A stretch of DNA of 64,000 nucleotides. Origin: Marinobacter alexandrii (lineage in GTDB: Bacteria; Bacteroidota; Bacteroidia; Cytophagales; Cyclobacteriaceae). Position numbers and translations under genes: made by a program. This document shows positions 1 to 10,246 of the stretch, in pieces. The stretch lies in contig JBDWTN010000005.1 in the NCBI GenBank assembly GCA_039984955.1, positions 893,484 to 957,483 of the forward strand, written 5' to 3'. How positions within the stretch are numbered: the stretch's first letter is position 1; every line of letters begins with the position of its first letter. The notes beneath the pieces are model-generated. The model saw only the letters and a list, made by a program, of their open reading frames with translations, was not told the DNA's origin and made no database searches.

Positions 1-345
1 CTTTAATGCTGCTAATTGAGCAGCAGCAACCAATTTTGCCGCTTCATATCCTTGTTCTACTGTTAGATCAGCTCCTACCTTACCCGAGATGTATCCACCT
101 TCTGGTTTTGTTGGTCCTTTTCCCGCTAAGAAAACAAGGTTACCTGTGCGGACAGCATGAACATAGTTTGCAACCGGAGCAGACAACTCAGGAAGAACAA
201 TTCCTTTTTCAGCAATTCTATCTTCAATATCATAGTTATATAGTTCCTCTTGTTCCAAATTAGAAGATTCATGTGAGTGCTCATGGCTATGCTCACAACC
301 AAAGAAAAAGATGGAAAGTATAAGAGTTAAGGTTAGGTTTCTCAT
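1..345 (-). CDS. RidA/YjgF-family lipoprotein, C-terminus cut by window edge
   Basis: Reading the minus strand from the ATG at 345 gives 115 residues before the window ends. Residues 1-17 are a lipoprotein signal ending in FFFFGC, so the protein should be lipid-anchored at Cys17. Directly after the Cys comes a His/Glu-rich stretch (HSHEHSHE). The rest matches the start of the YjgF/UK114 (RidA) fold as I know it: VLPELSAPVANYV, VRTGNLVFLAGKGP, GGYISGKVGADLT and EQGYEAAKLVAAAQLAALK. RidA proteins normally deaminate reactive enamines/imines in the cytoplasm; a lipid-anchored version is unusual. The catalytic Arg region lies outside the window, so activity cannot be judged. Family confidence is good; substrate is unknown. 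Confidence 0.85.
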   Translation of the reverse strand, partial: MRNLTLTLILSIFFFGCEHSHEHSHESSNLEQEELYNYDIEDRIAEKGIVLPELSAPVANYVHAVRTGNLVFLAGKGPTKPEGGYISGKVGADLTVEQGYEAAKLVAAAQLAALK

Positions 346-376
346 GATTTTAATTTTAGAAAAACTAAGATAAAAC

Positions 377-407
377 AAAAACAGCGGCCATAGTGGCCGC
401 TGTTTTT
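377..407 (-). terminator. Rho-independent terminator of the giant T9SS gene
   Basis: A perfect 10-bp stem (381-390 with 394-403, GC-rich) with a 3-nt loop is followed on the minus strand by TTTTGTTTTA. It lies 24 bases beyond the stop of the 431-9514 gene and upstream of the RidA-like gene, separating the two transcripts. The plus strand also has a T run, so it could work in both directions. Confidence 0.85.
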
Positions 408-430
408 TCAGAATATAAAATTTATTAAAA

Positions 431-3400
431 TTAGCGCTTAATCAATGTATTAGAAGACTTGAATGAACCATCTTCTGAAGTTACGGTAATGATGTAAACT
501 CCATTGGCAAGCTTACCTGCATCTATTGCAGTTGATACTTGACCAGAGAATGCATCCACCACACGCTCAGCTATGATCACACCTTGGTTATCATGAACTG
601 TCACTACATACTTCCCTTTCGATTCAACTTTCATCTTAACTCCAATTTCCTTATCAAAAGGATTAGGGTAAGCAATCATGGTATCATCTTCTTCATCAGG
701 AACGATGTTAGCCAGGCCAAACGAGACTGGTGCTGCTCCAGAGAAGTGGTTGTTTATACAGTGAATACCATCCACGTCGAAACCATCCGCATCACCTCCA
801 AATAAAACTGGATTAGAAGTATCAACAATTCGTACGTACTCAATTTCCATCAAACCACTTGTGGCTATGTCGAAATCTTCATCCTTGCACGCAGAACCTA
901 CATAGATGTAATCTATTCCATCCATGGATACATATACATCGGCAGTTTCAGGATAAGACTCACATGATCTGTTCACATCATTGAATGATGTTTCGATCAA
1001 TCTGAAATCATTACCTGGCTGATCCACTATCATACTAGTTAGCTTAATATCTACCGAACCTCCAAATCCAAGAGAAAGGAAATTGTATTCATCATTCTCC
1101 TCAGGAGAGCCTATCGCATTTGAAGTAATACTTCTTCTGCTTAGGACACTCTTACCATTCTTCCTCAAGCCTTGATTGAAAGCAACTACTTCACCGGCAT
1201 TACATGAATTATCTACATCACACATTTCTCCGCCAGAAGCCTTCGTGTTTTGCTGTTCATCTCCATTCTCATCCAACCATTTAATGATTGTTGTATTTGG
1301 TCCTGAAACTGCAAACGTAAAGAAGAAAGTATCCGTACCTCCATCAACCCACAAGCTGCTTGTTTGAGAAGTACCTACAACCTCCCATGTCACCATCACT
1401 CTGAATGAATTCATATTTCGAACTCTCCATCTTCTGAACAAATCAGGATTATTACTACATACCGACGTAAGATTCAAGTCTACCACTTCACATGGAGTAT
1501 CAATTGCTCCAGTAGATACATCTTGAATTACATCATCCTCATCCAACCATCTCAAATTCAACGTATTTGGACGATCAGTTTGTGTTGGTGCTGAAATGAA
1601 GTTCTCACCTGGTTCTAGTAGAATATCATCAAACTCACTTGTTCCTACTAAGAACCAAAATGCGTCGCGTTCAAAAATATTTGGATTTGTCACCTTCCAT
1701 GTACGCTCTACATCTGGATTATCAGAACAAATTGCTTCGACAATCATATCTAGCACGATGAATTCTTCCACAGTTAGATTAATTACCACATCAGCAATTG
1801 GAGTATTTGGATCATTGCTTTCAATACGGATAGTATCGTTGTAAATACCTGGTAGAAGAGATTCAGCTGAAATCTGAATTCCAATTTCACTTTCATCACC
1901 AGGTTCCAATACACCAATACCTCCAGAAATACTCGTTACAAAATCAGGAATAGAAATGACATCATAGTTGAGGTCTCCTCCTCCTGAATTGCTAATAGAA
2001 ACAGAAGCTTCATCAGTAAATCCTTCAAATAATGTAATATCTATCACATCAGGATTCAACACAATAGTTGGAGGCGTAAGTACTGTCAAAGTAGCTGGCA
2101 CAACCTGTTCAGGATTTCTAAGGTCATCACTACACACAACCAGATTGGTAGTATAAGTCCCAACCTCAAGTACCGTCGCATCGAAGGTAACCTCAATGTC
2201 TATCGATGAGCCACCAGGCACAACTCCAGCCGTTTGATCTAAACTCAACCATGGCACGCCAATAACTACATCGTCTATTTGTGCATACCAATCAAAATCA
2301 CCTGTGTTCGGATCATAATACCTCCATCTAACCTGGAAGGATGTAGCTGCTCCAATAAATGAATCAAGATCTATAGATACTAATTCACCAGGTGTGCTAA
2401 AGAAAGATCCATGATCCTCATTCCAACTAAGCATATTATTCCAGGTAGTTCCTCCATCAGTAGAAATATCTACATCTAGAAAATCTAGTCCTGCAAGGTT
2501 TTGATAGTTGACTAGGTATTCCAATACAAGTCCAGTTTGACCGTCTACATCGATAACCGGAGTTATGAGTTCTGCGTCAAATTCTGCAACACCAAATGCA
2601 TCACTACTGACAGTAGCAGCTTCACCTGATCCAGAGTAGTTTCCTTCTCCAGCATCTGCAGCAAACAGCCAAGTAACTCCTGTACCTTCATTATCAATAA
2701 CTGTCCAATCTGCTGGAGGGAAAGTAGCATCTTCAAAGTCTTCGAAAAGAAGTGCGACAGTTCCCATACGACCTACAGGTGTGTTATTCGGATCGTTTGA
2801 AGCATTAGGAAGACCATTATCTTCAGCCAGCTTCGCAACTATTCTTGTATCACTCAACCAATCTTTTGAAGATGGAACTTCACTAAGATTAGCATGAGAT
2901 CCAGGCACAACAACATCTCCATCTATATTGATATTAAAATTGAGATCTGCTACACCTTCATTGCTAATAGTCAAAGTCTGAGTAGACGTTTCACTCATTG
3001 CCAATGTCTCATTCAACTCTTCAGGATTAATAGCAATGATCTGAGGATCAATTACCGTCAAGGTAGTCGGAACTGCCAATGGGTTATTATCAGGATCATT
3101 ATTATTAATTACTAAATCTTCCTCATACACGCCACCTTCAAGATTAGTAGCATCAAATGTGACTTGCACATCTAAGGATTCACCGGAAAGAACAACACCA
3201 CTTATTGGCGAAGCAGACAAGCTCAATTCTGGTATGATTCCATCAACAATTTGGAGATTATCAATATCCATGATAGGATCTGCAACTTCCATTAAACCCA
3301 ATAAAACGATTTGCTCTATTGAACCTACAAATCCATTCCCTGAGAAAACTTCAGTGTCGTCAAAGTAAATGGTAAAGTCACTTGTTAATCTCTCTACTTC

Positions 3401-6400
3401 AATTTTCACCTCGAAATATCCTTCGGGCGCACTGATAGGTAGTGTCTGGAATTCTCCGCCATTATCTGATACCAATACTCTAACACTATCATCCGCATCG
3501 AAACTTAATCGAGTTACTAAGAATTCTTGTGTCGGAGATTGAGGAATGATTTGCCATGTGGCTCCCTCACCTTCTAGGTTCACTAACATAGAAGCTGACG
3601 AAATATCCTCTGTACCAACTCCTACTTGCGGGCTGAATGCTAATGTTTGTCCCAAGCCATCTGCAACACTTCTGATATGTTGATCTTGTCCACCTGGATT
3701 TGTACTATCAACTACCCAATTAACGAATTGTCCAGTCCATCCTTGCTGAAGGTTGATATCCCCAACATCAAATGTTTCGAAGTTAGTAGCATAAAACACA
3801 TCCGAAAAGTCAACAGGAGGCTCAATTGCGTATGATCCTTGTGTAGGCTGAATTGCCCTGATACTAAATGGATTAAACTCTCCATCTCGCTTTTGAGTCT
3901 TAACCTCAACCTCAGTACTATTGATACTTGTAGTCGTGGATACTTCCCCTACGTTTGGAAAATTATCCTCAAACTGAAAATCAAGCGCACTTTCTCCTGA
4001 ATTTGAAATGGTAAGCGTTTGCGACGCTTTTCTTCCAGACACCAATTCTTGAGTTAAAGATGTTGGATTAACTGAAATTTCAGCAGCTTCCAGCTCCTCC
4101 ATTGAAACAACTACTCCAACAATAGGCGTATTGCTCGCATTGCTATTAACAATGATTCCAGCAACATAGAATCCTGGATCTACTACCGTTGGATCAAATT
4201 GCAATTCTATCTCAGCTGTTTCACCAACCGGAACTGTTCCTGAAGTCTGATCCAATGCCATCCATACTTCTGTATTTTCATTGATTACTACATCATCTAC
4301 TTGTGCGTACCAATCAAAATCACCTGTGTTTGGATCATAATATCTCCATCTGAGTATCATATCGGAAGCTCCTGCAATCGCAGCATCTAGATCAATGTTA
4401 ACCTGCTCACCAGGAAGGCTTCTGAAAGCTCCATGATCTTCATTCCAGCTAAGCAATGTCGTCCATGTAGTTCCTCCATCTGTACTGATATCCAAATCAA
4501 AGAAATCGAGACCAGCAAGGTTCTGATAGTTTACATTATAGGTTAGGCTCAGGTTAGATTTTCCTGCAACATTGATACTCGGAGTTCTAAGCTCAGCATC
4601 GAATTCAGCCAAACCAAATGCATCGCTACTGACAGTAGCTGCTTCTCCTGATCCACTATAATTAGCTTCTCCTACATCTAATGAGAATCCCCAGTTTACG
4701 CCCGTTCCTTCATTATCTATGGCAGTCCATCCCGCTGGAGGGAAAACCCCACCTTCAAAATCTTCTGAGAAGATTTCTTCACCAATAGTGATATACAAAG
4801 GTTTCGGTTGTGGATTAATATCCTCGATACGTGATGATAGAGAATTATCCATCGCCAATTTTGATTGAACTCGACTGTCTAACAATACTTCATTCGTACT
4901 CATAGCCATCAATTGATCGCTAAGTTGAGCTGTGGTAATTCCTATATCTGCTCCTATTACAGAAAGATCAAAATCAAGCGGATTACCTCCGGTGTTTTCA
5001 ATCGTAACTATTCTAGTTTCAGGCTTATTAAAATCTACTACTGCTTGTACAACTGTTGGATCAACAAAAATTGTAGGATCTCCAGTTACAGAGAGTGTTG
5101 CTGGTACAATAACAGATTCATCAGCACCACCATTTATTGCCGCAACAATGTTGGTTGTGAAGGTTCCAAAATCTTGTTCCGTAGCATCAAATGTAACCAT
5201 CAGATCTACAGAAGTTCCTGCTGGTATAATGCCAGAAGCTGGATCTATTGATAGGAATGGTACACCACGTTCTACTTCTCCATCCAATATTTGAAGTTCG
5301 TCCAAATCAAGTGTTGGACCTGCTGTTTCCATGAGAGAAAGCAAAACCAATTGCTCAATATCACCAGCAAATCCTAAGCCACTGAATACCTCTTCATCGT
5401 CAAAAAATATTTTGAAATTGGATGTAGCACGATCTATTTCAATATCCACCTTGAAATATCCTGAAGGAGTCGTTACTCCTAAAGGTTCGAAAACAGCACC
5501 ATCCAAACCATCTGGCACCAAAACATCAATACTTCCATCTGGATTAAATTGTAAACGAGTGTTTACCAATTCCGCGGTATTGGATTGAGGAATCAATTGC
5601 CATGTTACACCCGTCCCTTGAATATTAATCCGGGCAGATACAGAGGAAACAGGGTCTGTTCCTATTGGTACATCTGGAGAGAAGGCTAAGGTTTGCCCCA
5701 ATCCATCTGACAAGCTTCGAATATGTTGACTTCCTTCTGAAGGATTGGAAGTATCAATAACCCAGTTTACAAACTGGCCTACCCATCCATCTTGTCCATT
5801 GATATCTCCCAGAAGGAAATTCTCAAAACCAGATGCATATTGCTCAATAGCCAAAACGCTAGGAGTCAAATCCGGTATTGATCTTGTACTATTTAGATCA
5901 ACGAAATCACCAGTAAAACGAGTCGTTCTTTTGACCATTTGCTGACCAGCTCTTCCTGGCGCAAGTGTGACAGTCGATGCGCTTACTCCAATTCCTCCAT
6001 CAACATCCTCCAACGTAATATCGAAGGTTACAGTGTCTTCACTAATATTGGTCAAAGAAAGTATTTGAGTTGACGTCTGTCCTTTTTCTAGAGACTCTGT
6101 GAGCTCAGTAGGATTAGCGATCACCAATTCTAATGGAGCATCAAAGAAGCGCACATCATCTATGGCCATATCACCAAGGAAACCATCTGTCGCAACCGCT
6201 CCTCTAATTCCTCTAAACCTTACACGAACTGTATCTCCATAGTCTCCTAGCGATACAATCTGCAATAGATACGGATCAGTTTGTGCTGTTTGAACCAAAG
6301 TATCTCTGGTAAACACATTCGTAACAGTACCATTAACTTCATCAATCACCTCTACCTCAAATGAGACTATATCCTCACCGAAAAGGTGATAATAAAATTC

Positions 6401-9400
6401 AAAAGTTGGATTTATAAGGTCTGAAATAACCACTGGTGGTGTAATCAACTCGGTAGTATCTCCCACTAAACCTCCAGAAGATTCAGTGTAAACGTAAAAA
6501 CCGTTTGCGGTTCCAGTTGTATGATCTACCAAAGGTCCAGTCGCATTATTAAATCCTCCAGTAGGTGTGGGTCCACTAATGACTGTCCAAGTGTAAGGAG
6601 GATCCGCGGTTATGGACCAATCTCTCGGTAAAGAACCAGGTCCATCCTCTCCATCTTCAAAATTTTCCAGATATGGAAATTCCGTGATAATTAACGGAGG
6701 TGGATTCACAGTCACAGCAAACACATCATTAGCTTCGTTTGAAGAAGCATCAGTTGCTGTCAATGTTACGATAGCATCACCAAATTGATCAGCTGTATAT
6801 GTAAGGGTCAAATCTGTTCCAGAGAGCGAAGCACTTACCAAACCAGGGTTGTCACCAGTCACGGATAGTGTCAATGTTTCGGGAGGATCTGTATTTGATT
6901 GGAATACATTGCTCACATCAATGATGGAAGGAACGCTATTTATATCTACTTCCACATCAGCGAGTGGATTGATTACAGATATTGGAGGTGGTGTTATTTC
7001 AAAATTGGCTGAATATAGTCCATTACCATGCGTACCAAGAACTACCAACCCATCACTATCTCTCTTTCTGATTTGCTCAATAACCACATTACCAATTCCG
7101 TTTGGATCTTCTTGGGTCCAAACTGTTGCAGCTCCATTCAACTGATCCGTTGAATACAAGCCAACACTTGTCGCTGCAAAAAACCTATCGTTGAAACCAA
7201 TTCGAGTCACCCATCTCACAGACGGGCCACTTCCTGATCCATCCACATTTTCTTCTAGGTTACCACTAATATCTGTCCAGTTACTTCCTCCATCTGTACT
7301 TCGAAAAATACTAACAACTGCATAGTTAGAAAATGCTACAATTACATCATTTGCGTCGTTTGGATTAACATCTACACTTGTCACATTAGCTCCTGCAGGA
7401 AAGTTTGCGTCCGTCACATCTACTCCAGTCGGATTTCCAATATTCGCGTCATCGACTCGAACCACTTGTCCGGTAGTAGACCCTATATAGATCACGTTAG
7501 CCGGAGATGTAGATATACCAATAGCTGATGCCGTTCCGGCAACTGTTGCATTAGTCAAAGCCGCCCAACCTACTGTAGGTGTGGCTGCCGGTAAGTTATC
7601 ATTTCTCCATACGGTAGATCCTGCAGCTAGGTACATGATATTTCTATCATTTGGATCAAGTTCAAATGGATTTACAAACAGGAATCCACCAGCTCCATTC
7701 GGAGTTATGAAGTCCTGAGTTAATGGATTATCACTATCTGCATCTGTATATTCCTGACGGAATGTGGTGCCATTTTGGAAGGAAACGTAACGAAGAGTTC
7801 CGTCAGCATTAAAGGCATTGTACGAACCGTCTGCTCCTGCTACTACTGTCCATGGATTGGTAGAACCCGTATTATTTGTAAACCAGGTACTTTGATCTTG
7901 AAAACCTGCTTGGAGTTGATCTCCTGGGCCAATAGATAATGCGTACGTCTGAGTTGTTAAATAACCGTTATTTAAGTCTGACCATGTAACCGATTCATTT
8001 CCGAGCGGGCCACCTGCATCAAAAGCTGTGATATCATTTGTCAGAGAAAGTCCTCCATCATGACTAGATATTGCCATATTTGGATTAGATGTGAAAAACT
8101 CCAATCCATGATGATCAGGGTGTTGATTGGTGTAAAGACTAATATCATTAGTTACAGCATAACCTGCGACCCAGTTATCATTTCCAATAGGCGTAGAAAA
8201 GCCATCAAAAGATCGGTACAGGTTCGTCCCAGCAATAAAAACAAGATTTTCATCTGTTGGATGTACTCGTACAATCATGTTGTACCCACCTTGTGGGTTG
8301 AAATTCCCAACGCTTCCGCCTAAAGCCGGAACGTTAGCAGATCGATCTTCCCAAACACCACCAGCTCCAGTTCCGTCACCAGATACATAAGTATATTTCC
8401 AAATACTCATCCCAAGAGAACCGGCCCCTGGAGTTACAGATAAAAGGTAAAGTATGTTTTCATTACTAGGTGCAGTGCTCACTACAGTGCGGCTAAAATT
8501 TGCTGGAAAACCTCCAGCAGTAATGTTGGCCCAAGTACCATTCGCTCCATCAGTAGATCGGAAGATGCCTGCATTTACAGCACCGCTGGCCAATGCAGCA
8601 TATAAAACTCCTGTTGAAGTAATATGGATGTCAGACTCATTGTCGAAAGCGCCTGCTAAAACCTGCTCAAAAGTAGCACCGCCATCCGTAGATCTGTGAA
8701 CACCATTGAAGGTAGCTACATACAGATTTCCATTCGTTGGATCAATATCCACAGCGAAAATCAAATCAAATGGATCTGCTGCATTAAAACTTTCAGGTGT
8801 ATTGTTTTGGGTAGCAGTTAACACACTGAAGGTCAATCCACCATCGGTAGATTTATACACCCCATTTCCTGCAAAAAAAGCTCCGCCATCAGAGGCTGAG
8901 TTACCAATTCGCTCTCCTGTACCGTAATACCAAATATTTTCAAATCCAACTCTCGGATCTTGCACAATGTCTGTGATACTTGGGTGCTCTTGTCCTGGTG
9001 TTACCTTAGTCCAGGTAGCTCCTTGATCGACCGACCTCCAAAGGCCTCCCGAAACTCCACCTGCTAAAATCACATTCTCATCTGTGCGATCAATAGCAAG
9101 TGCTCTGGTTCTTCCACCCACATTAAAAGGTCCCCTATTGATCCAGGGAGATGCCTGATCTCCTGGTTCCATCAATCCAATGTTTAGATCAAAGCTTGCT
9201 TTGCTTAAACCTGATTTTGATGATTTCACAAATTCCATTTCCAATTGCTCAATGCTTTCTGGGATTTTTCCAGTATTTGGATTTCGTAATCTGAGCCAGT
9301 CATACTCAGCCCTAAGCGTTGGGTTATCGATTTTGTCCGTAATCTTCAGACCTGGATTTTGCATCTTCATCAACTTCTTATTGTTGAATCGGATGTTAGG

Positions 9401-9514
9401 CCTGGACTTAATGTTGTCCTGTTCATTTTTTACTTGCGCCAAGGACATCTGTGGTACAAGTGCCACTAACAGAAAGACTAGTAGCGACAATAGAATGTTA
9501 GGTTTGTTTTTCAT
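431..9514 (-). CDS. Giant T9SS-secreted multidomain surface protein (BNR/sortilin-like propeller, HYDIN-type and choice-of-anchor domains)
   Basis: 3027 residues. Signal peptide about 1-26. Residues about 130-835 carry repeated sialidase/sortilin-like motifs (GGLWRSVDQGATW, NGVYKSTDGGLTF, GVHRSTDGGATF), expected to form beta propellers. A cadherin/Ig-like domain follows (about 845-935), then a choice-of-anchor-J/MAM-like module (about 945-1120). After that HYDIN-like Ig domains (NTGGNPLDFDL type) alternate with two module types, each present twice. Near the end are two copies of a roughly 95-residue domain (about 2585-2760, ICSDNPDVERTWKV and VCSNNPDLFRRWRV) and a domain at about 2770-2920. 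The last about 75 residues (PNPFDKEIGVKM to NTLIKR) are a type A T9SS sorting domain. Expected product: an exported, cell-surface-attached or released adhesin or binding protein. No catalytic site was recognised. Confidence 0.92.
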   Translation of the reverse strand: MKNKPNILLSLLVFLLVALVPQMSLAQVKNEQDNIKSRPNIRFNNKKLMKMQNPGLKITDKIDNPTLRAEYDWLRLRNPNTGKIPESIEQLEMEFVKSSKSGLSKASFDLNIGLMEPGDQASPWINRGPFNVGGRTRALAIDRTDENVILAGGVSGGLWRSVDQGATWTKVTPGQEHPSITDIVQDPRVGFENIWYYGTGERIGNSASDGGAFFAGNGVYKSTDGGLTFSVLTATQNNTPESFNAADPFDLIFAVDIDPTNGNLYVATFNGVHRSTDGGATFEQVLAGAFDNESDIHITSTGVLYAALASGAVNAGIFRSTDGANGTWANITAGGFPANFSRTVVSTAPSNENILYLLSVTPGAGSLGMSIWKYTYVSGDGTGAGGVWEDRSANVPALGGSVGNFNPQGGYNMIVRVHPTDENLVFIAGTNLYRSFDGFSTPIGNDNWVAGYAVTNDISLYTNQHPDHHGLEFFTSNPNMAISSHDGGLSLTNDITAFDAGGPLGNESVTWSDLNNGYLTTQTYALSIGPGDQLQAGFQDQSTWFTNNTGSTNPWTVVAGADGSYNAFNADGTLRYVSFQNGTTFRQEYTDADSDNPLTQDFITPNGAGGFLFVNPFELDPNDRNIMYLAAGSTVWRNDNLPAATPTVGWAALTNATVAGTASAIGISTSPANVIYIGSTTGQVVRVDDANIGNPTGVDVTDANFPAGANVTSVDVNPNDANDVIVAFSNYAVVSIFRSTDGGSNWTDISGNLEENVDGSGSGPSVRWVTRIGFNDRFFAATSVGLYSTDQLNGAATVWTQEDPNGIGNVVIEQIRKRDSDGLVVLGTHGNGLYSANFEITPPPISVINPLADVEVDINSVPSIIDVSNVFQSNTDPPETLTLSVTGDNPGLVSASLSGTDLTLTYTADQFGDAIVTLTATDASSNEANDVFAVTVNPPPLIITEFPYLENFEDGEDGPGSLPRDWSITADPPYTWTVISGPTPTGGFNNATGPLVDHTTGTANGFYVYTESSGGLVGDTTELITPPVVISDLINPTFEFYYHLFGEDIVSFEVEVIDEVNGTVTNVFTRDTLVQTAQTDPYLLQIVSLGDYGDTVRVRFRGIRGAVATDGFLGDMAIDDVRFFDAPLELVIANPTELTESLEKGQTSTQILSLTNISEDTVTFDITLEDVDGGIGVSASTVTLAPGRAGQQMVKRTTRFTGDFVDLNSTRSIPDLTPSVLAIEQYASGFENFLLGDINGQDGWVGQFVNWVIDTSNPSEGSQHIRSLSDGLGQTLAFSPDVPIGTDPVSSVSARINIQGTGVTWQLIPQSNTAELVNTRLQFNPDGSIDVLVPDGLDGAVFEPLGVTTPSGYFKVDIEIDRATSNFKIFFDDEEVFSGLGFAGDIEQLVLLSLMETAGPTLDLDELQILDGEVERGVPFLSIDPASGIIPAGTSVDLMVTFDATEQDFGTFTTNIVAAINGGADESVIVPATLSVTGDPTIFVDPTVVQAVVDFNKPETRIVTIENTGGNPLDFDLSVIGADIGITTAQLSDQLMAMSTNEVLLDSRVQSKLAMDNSLSSRIEDINPQPKPLYITIGEEIFSEDFEGGVFPPAGWTAIDNEGTGVNWGFSLDVGEANYSGSGEAATVSSDAFGLAEFDAELRTPSINVAGKSNLSLTYNVNYQNLAGLDFFDLDISTDGGTTWTTLLSWNEDHGAFRSLPGEQVNIDLDAAIAGASDMILRWRYYDPNTGDFDWYAQVDDVVINENTEVWMALDQTSGTVPVGETAEIELQFDPTVVDPGFYVAGIIVNSNASNTPIVGVVVSMEELEAAEISVNPTSLTQELVSGRKASQTLTISNSGESALDFQFEDNFPNVGEVSTTTSINSTEVEVKTQKRDGEFNPFSIRAIQPTQGSYAIEPPVDFSDVFYATNFETFDVGDINLQQGWTGQFVNWVVDSTNPGGQDQHIRSVADGLGQTLAFSPQVGVGTEDISSASMLVNLEGEGATWQIIPQSPTQEFLVTRLSFDADDSVRVLVSDNGGEFQTLPISAPEGYFEVKIEVERLTSDFTIYFDDTEVFSGNGFVGSIEQIVLLGLMEVADPIMDIDNLQIVDGIIPELSLSASPISGVVLSGESLDVQVTFDATNLEGGVYEEDLVINNNDPDNNPLAVPTTLTVIDPQIIAINPEELNETLAMSETSTQTLTISNEGVADLNFNINIDGDVVVPGSHANLSEVPSSKDWLSDTRIVAKLAEDNGLPNASNDPNNTPVGRMGTVALLFEDFEDATFPPADWTVIDNEGTGVTWLFAADAGEGNYSGSGEAATVSSDAFGVAEFDAELITPVIDVDGQTGLVLEYLVNYQNLAGLDFLDVDISTDGGTTWNNMLSWNEDHGSFFSTPGELVSIDLDSFIGAATSFQVRWRYYDPNTGDFDWYAQIDDVVIGVPWLSLDQTAGVVPGGSSIDIEVTFDATVLEVGTYTTNLVVCSDDLRNPEQVVPATLTVLTPPTIVLNPDVIDITLFEGFTDEASVSISNSGGGDLNYDVISIPDFVTSISGGIGVLEPGDESEIGIQISAESLLPGIYNDTIRIESNDPNTPIADVVINLTVEEFIVLDMIVEAICSDNPDVERTWKVTNPNIFERDAFWFLVGTSEFDDILLEPGENFISAPTQTDRPNTLNLRWLDEDDVIQDVSTGAIDTPCEVVDLNLTSVCSNNPDLFRRWRVRNMNSFRVMVTWEVVGTSQTSSLWVDGGTDTFFFTFAVSGPNTTIIKWLDENGDEQQNTKASGGEMCDVDNSCNAGEVVAFNQGLRKNGKSVLSRRSITSNAIGSPEENDEYNFLSLGFGGSVDIKLTSMIVDQPGNDFRLIETSFNDVNRSCESYPETADVYVSMDGIDYIYVGSACKDEDFDIATSGLMEIEYVRIVDTSNPVLFGGDADGFDVDGIHCINNHFSGAAPVSFGLANIVPDEEDDTMIAYPNPFDKEIGVKMKVESKGKYVVTVHDNQGVIIAERVVDAFSGQVSTAIDAGKLANGVYIITVTSEDGSFKSSNTLIKR
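2255..5860 (-). repeat. Internal tandem duplication of about 2 kb within the T9SS gene
   Basis: Two module types recur in the same order: a lectin/LamG-like block (YASGFENFLLGDING near 5850; YATNFETFDVGDIN near 3795) and a choice-of-anchor-J block (near 4770 and near 2740). Matching DNA landmarks, for instance CAATCAAAAT at 2289 and 4311, are offset by 2022 bp; the other block is offset by about 2045 bp. The copies are clearly diverged at protein level, so the event is old but still recognisable. Confidence 0.8.
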
Positions 9515-9539
9515 AGTAAGTATTTGTTAAAAGGTATTA

Positions 9540-9959
9540 TTAATTCATTTTCTCATAGTCTGATATCTCATAGGAATCACTTTGACTAAGGAGGTCAATC
9601 TGTTGCTTTAGATCACCTGAAAATTCATCATTCACTCCCAAGCCTGGGAGATGATTTGTTCGCTCTGGAAATAGTGTTTGAGTTGGAAGTAATGTGGAGG
9701 AAAATTTGACACTGATGGTATCTCCGGGGCTAAGGGCACCCCTAAAACCAGAGCCATATCCTTTCACATTACGAACAGCGACCAAAGCCCAACAAGGGTT
9801 TTGTTTACATGCTCCACTATTTGCAAACTTTGACGAAAATTGAATTACTACACCGTAAATACGTGCATGATCAGGAGGAATATCCTGATTGAATTGGCTT
9901 CCACTGGAGCCAATAGTAGCAGTGAGGGCTAATGCCCAAAGGGTGAGTATCCTTGCCAT
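9540..9959 (-). CDS. Small secreted protein of unknown function
   Basis: 139 residues with a signal peptide (MARILTLWALALTATIG then SSGS). The mature part contains HARIYGVVIQFSS, a short segment with two Cys (ACKQNPCWALVAV) and LSPGDTISVKFSSTLLP, a beta-rich pattern that could be an OB- or Ig-like barrel; the two Cys could form a disulfide in the periplasm. The C-terminal 40 residues are polar and helical in character. It lies 25 bp upstream of the giant T9SS gene on the same strand, so the two may be co-transcribed and the small protein may assist or accompany the large one. I do not recognise the family. Confidence 0.7.
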   Translation of the reverse strand: MARILTLWALALTATIGSSGSQFNQDIPPDHARIYGVVIQFSSKFANSGACKQNPCWALVAVRNVKGYGSGFRGALSPGDTISVKFSSTLLPTQTLFPERTNHLPGLGVNDEFSGDLKQQIDLLSQSDSYEISDYEKMN

Positions 9960-10185
9960 AGTTAAATCCTATTTCACATAAAATCTTAACCATTGATCGC
10001 CATAGCTGGTAGCAACCAAAGTGAATATTTTACATGAGTCAGTTAAAATGCTGGTTCAAACTGATTAGATCGAAGTTTGTGAATTTTTATGAGAAAAGAA
10101 AATAATCATAAAATTATATTCCGCATTAAATACATTTTACCATACTTTATCAAATGGCAAAACAATATTTGCCATATACCCAATT

Positions 10186-10215
10186 AAAAAGGCCCATAAT
10201 TCATGGGCCTTTTTA
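10186..10215 (-). terminator. Rho-independent terminator of the M28 peptidase gene
   Basis: GGCCCAT (10191-10197) pairs with ATGGGCC (10203-10209) across a 5-nt loop, flanked by A and T runs on either side (AAAAA/TTTTTT), so the stem can extend to about 12 bp. It lies about 30 bp past the minus-strand stop at 10247. Confidence 0.85.
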
Positions 10216-10246
10216 AGATTCTATTTATAAAATGCTTCTAATTTGA

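Noticed and set aside
6..263. Plus-strand open frame at the window start
   Set aside because: It is opposite the lipoprotein-RidA frame, which has a clear signal peptide and family motifs.
4913..5294. Open frames on the plus strand opposite the giant gene
   Set aside because: They lie entirely inside 431-9514, show no domain pattern and have compositions expected from the reverse complement of Thr/Ser/Asp-rich code.
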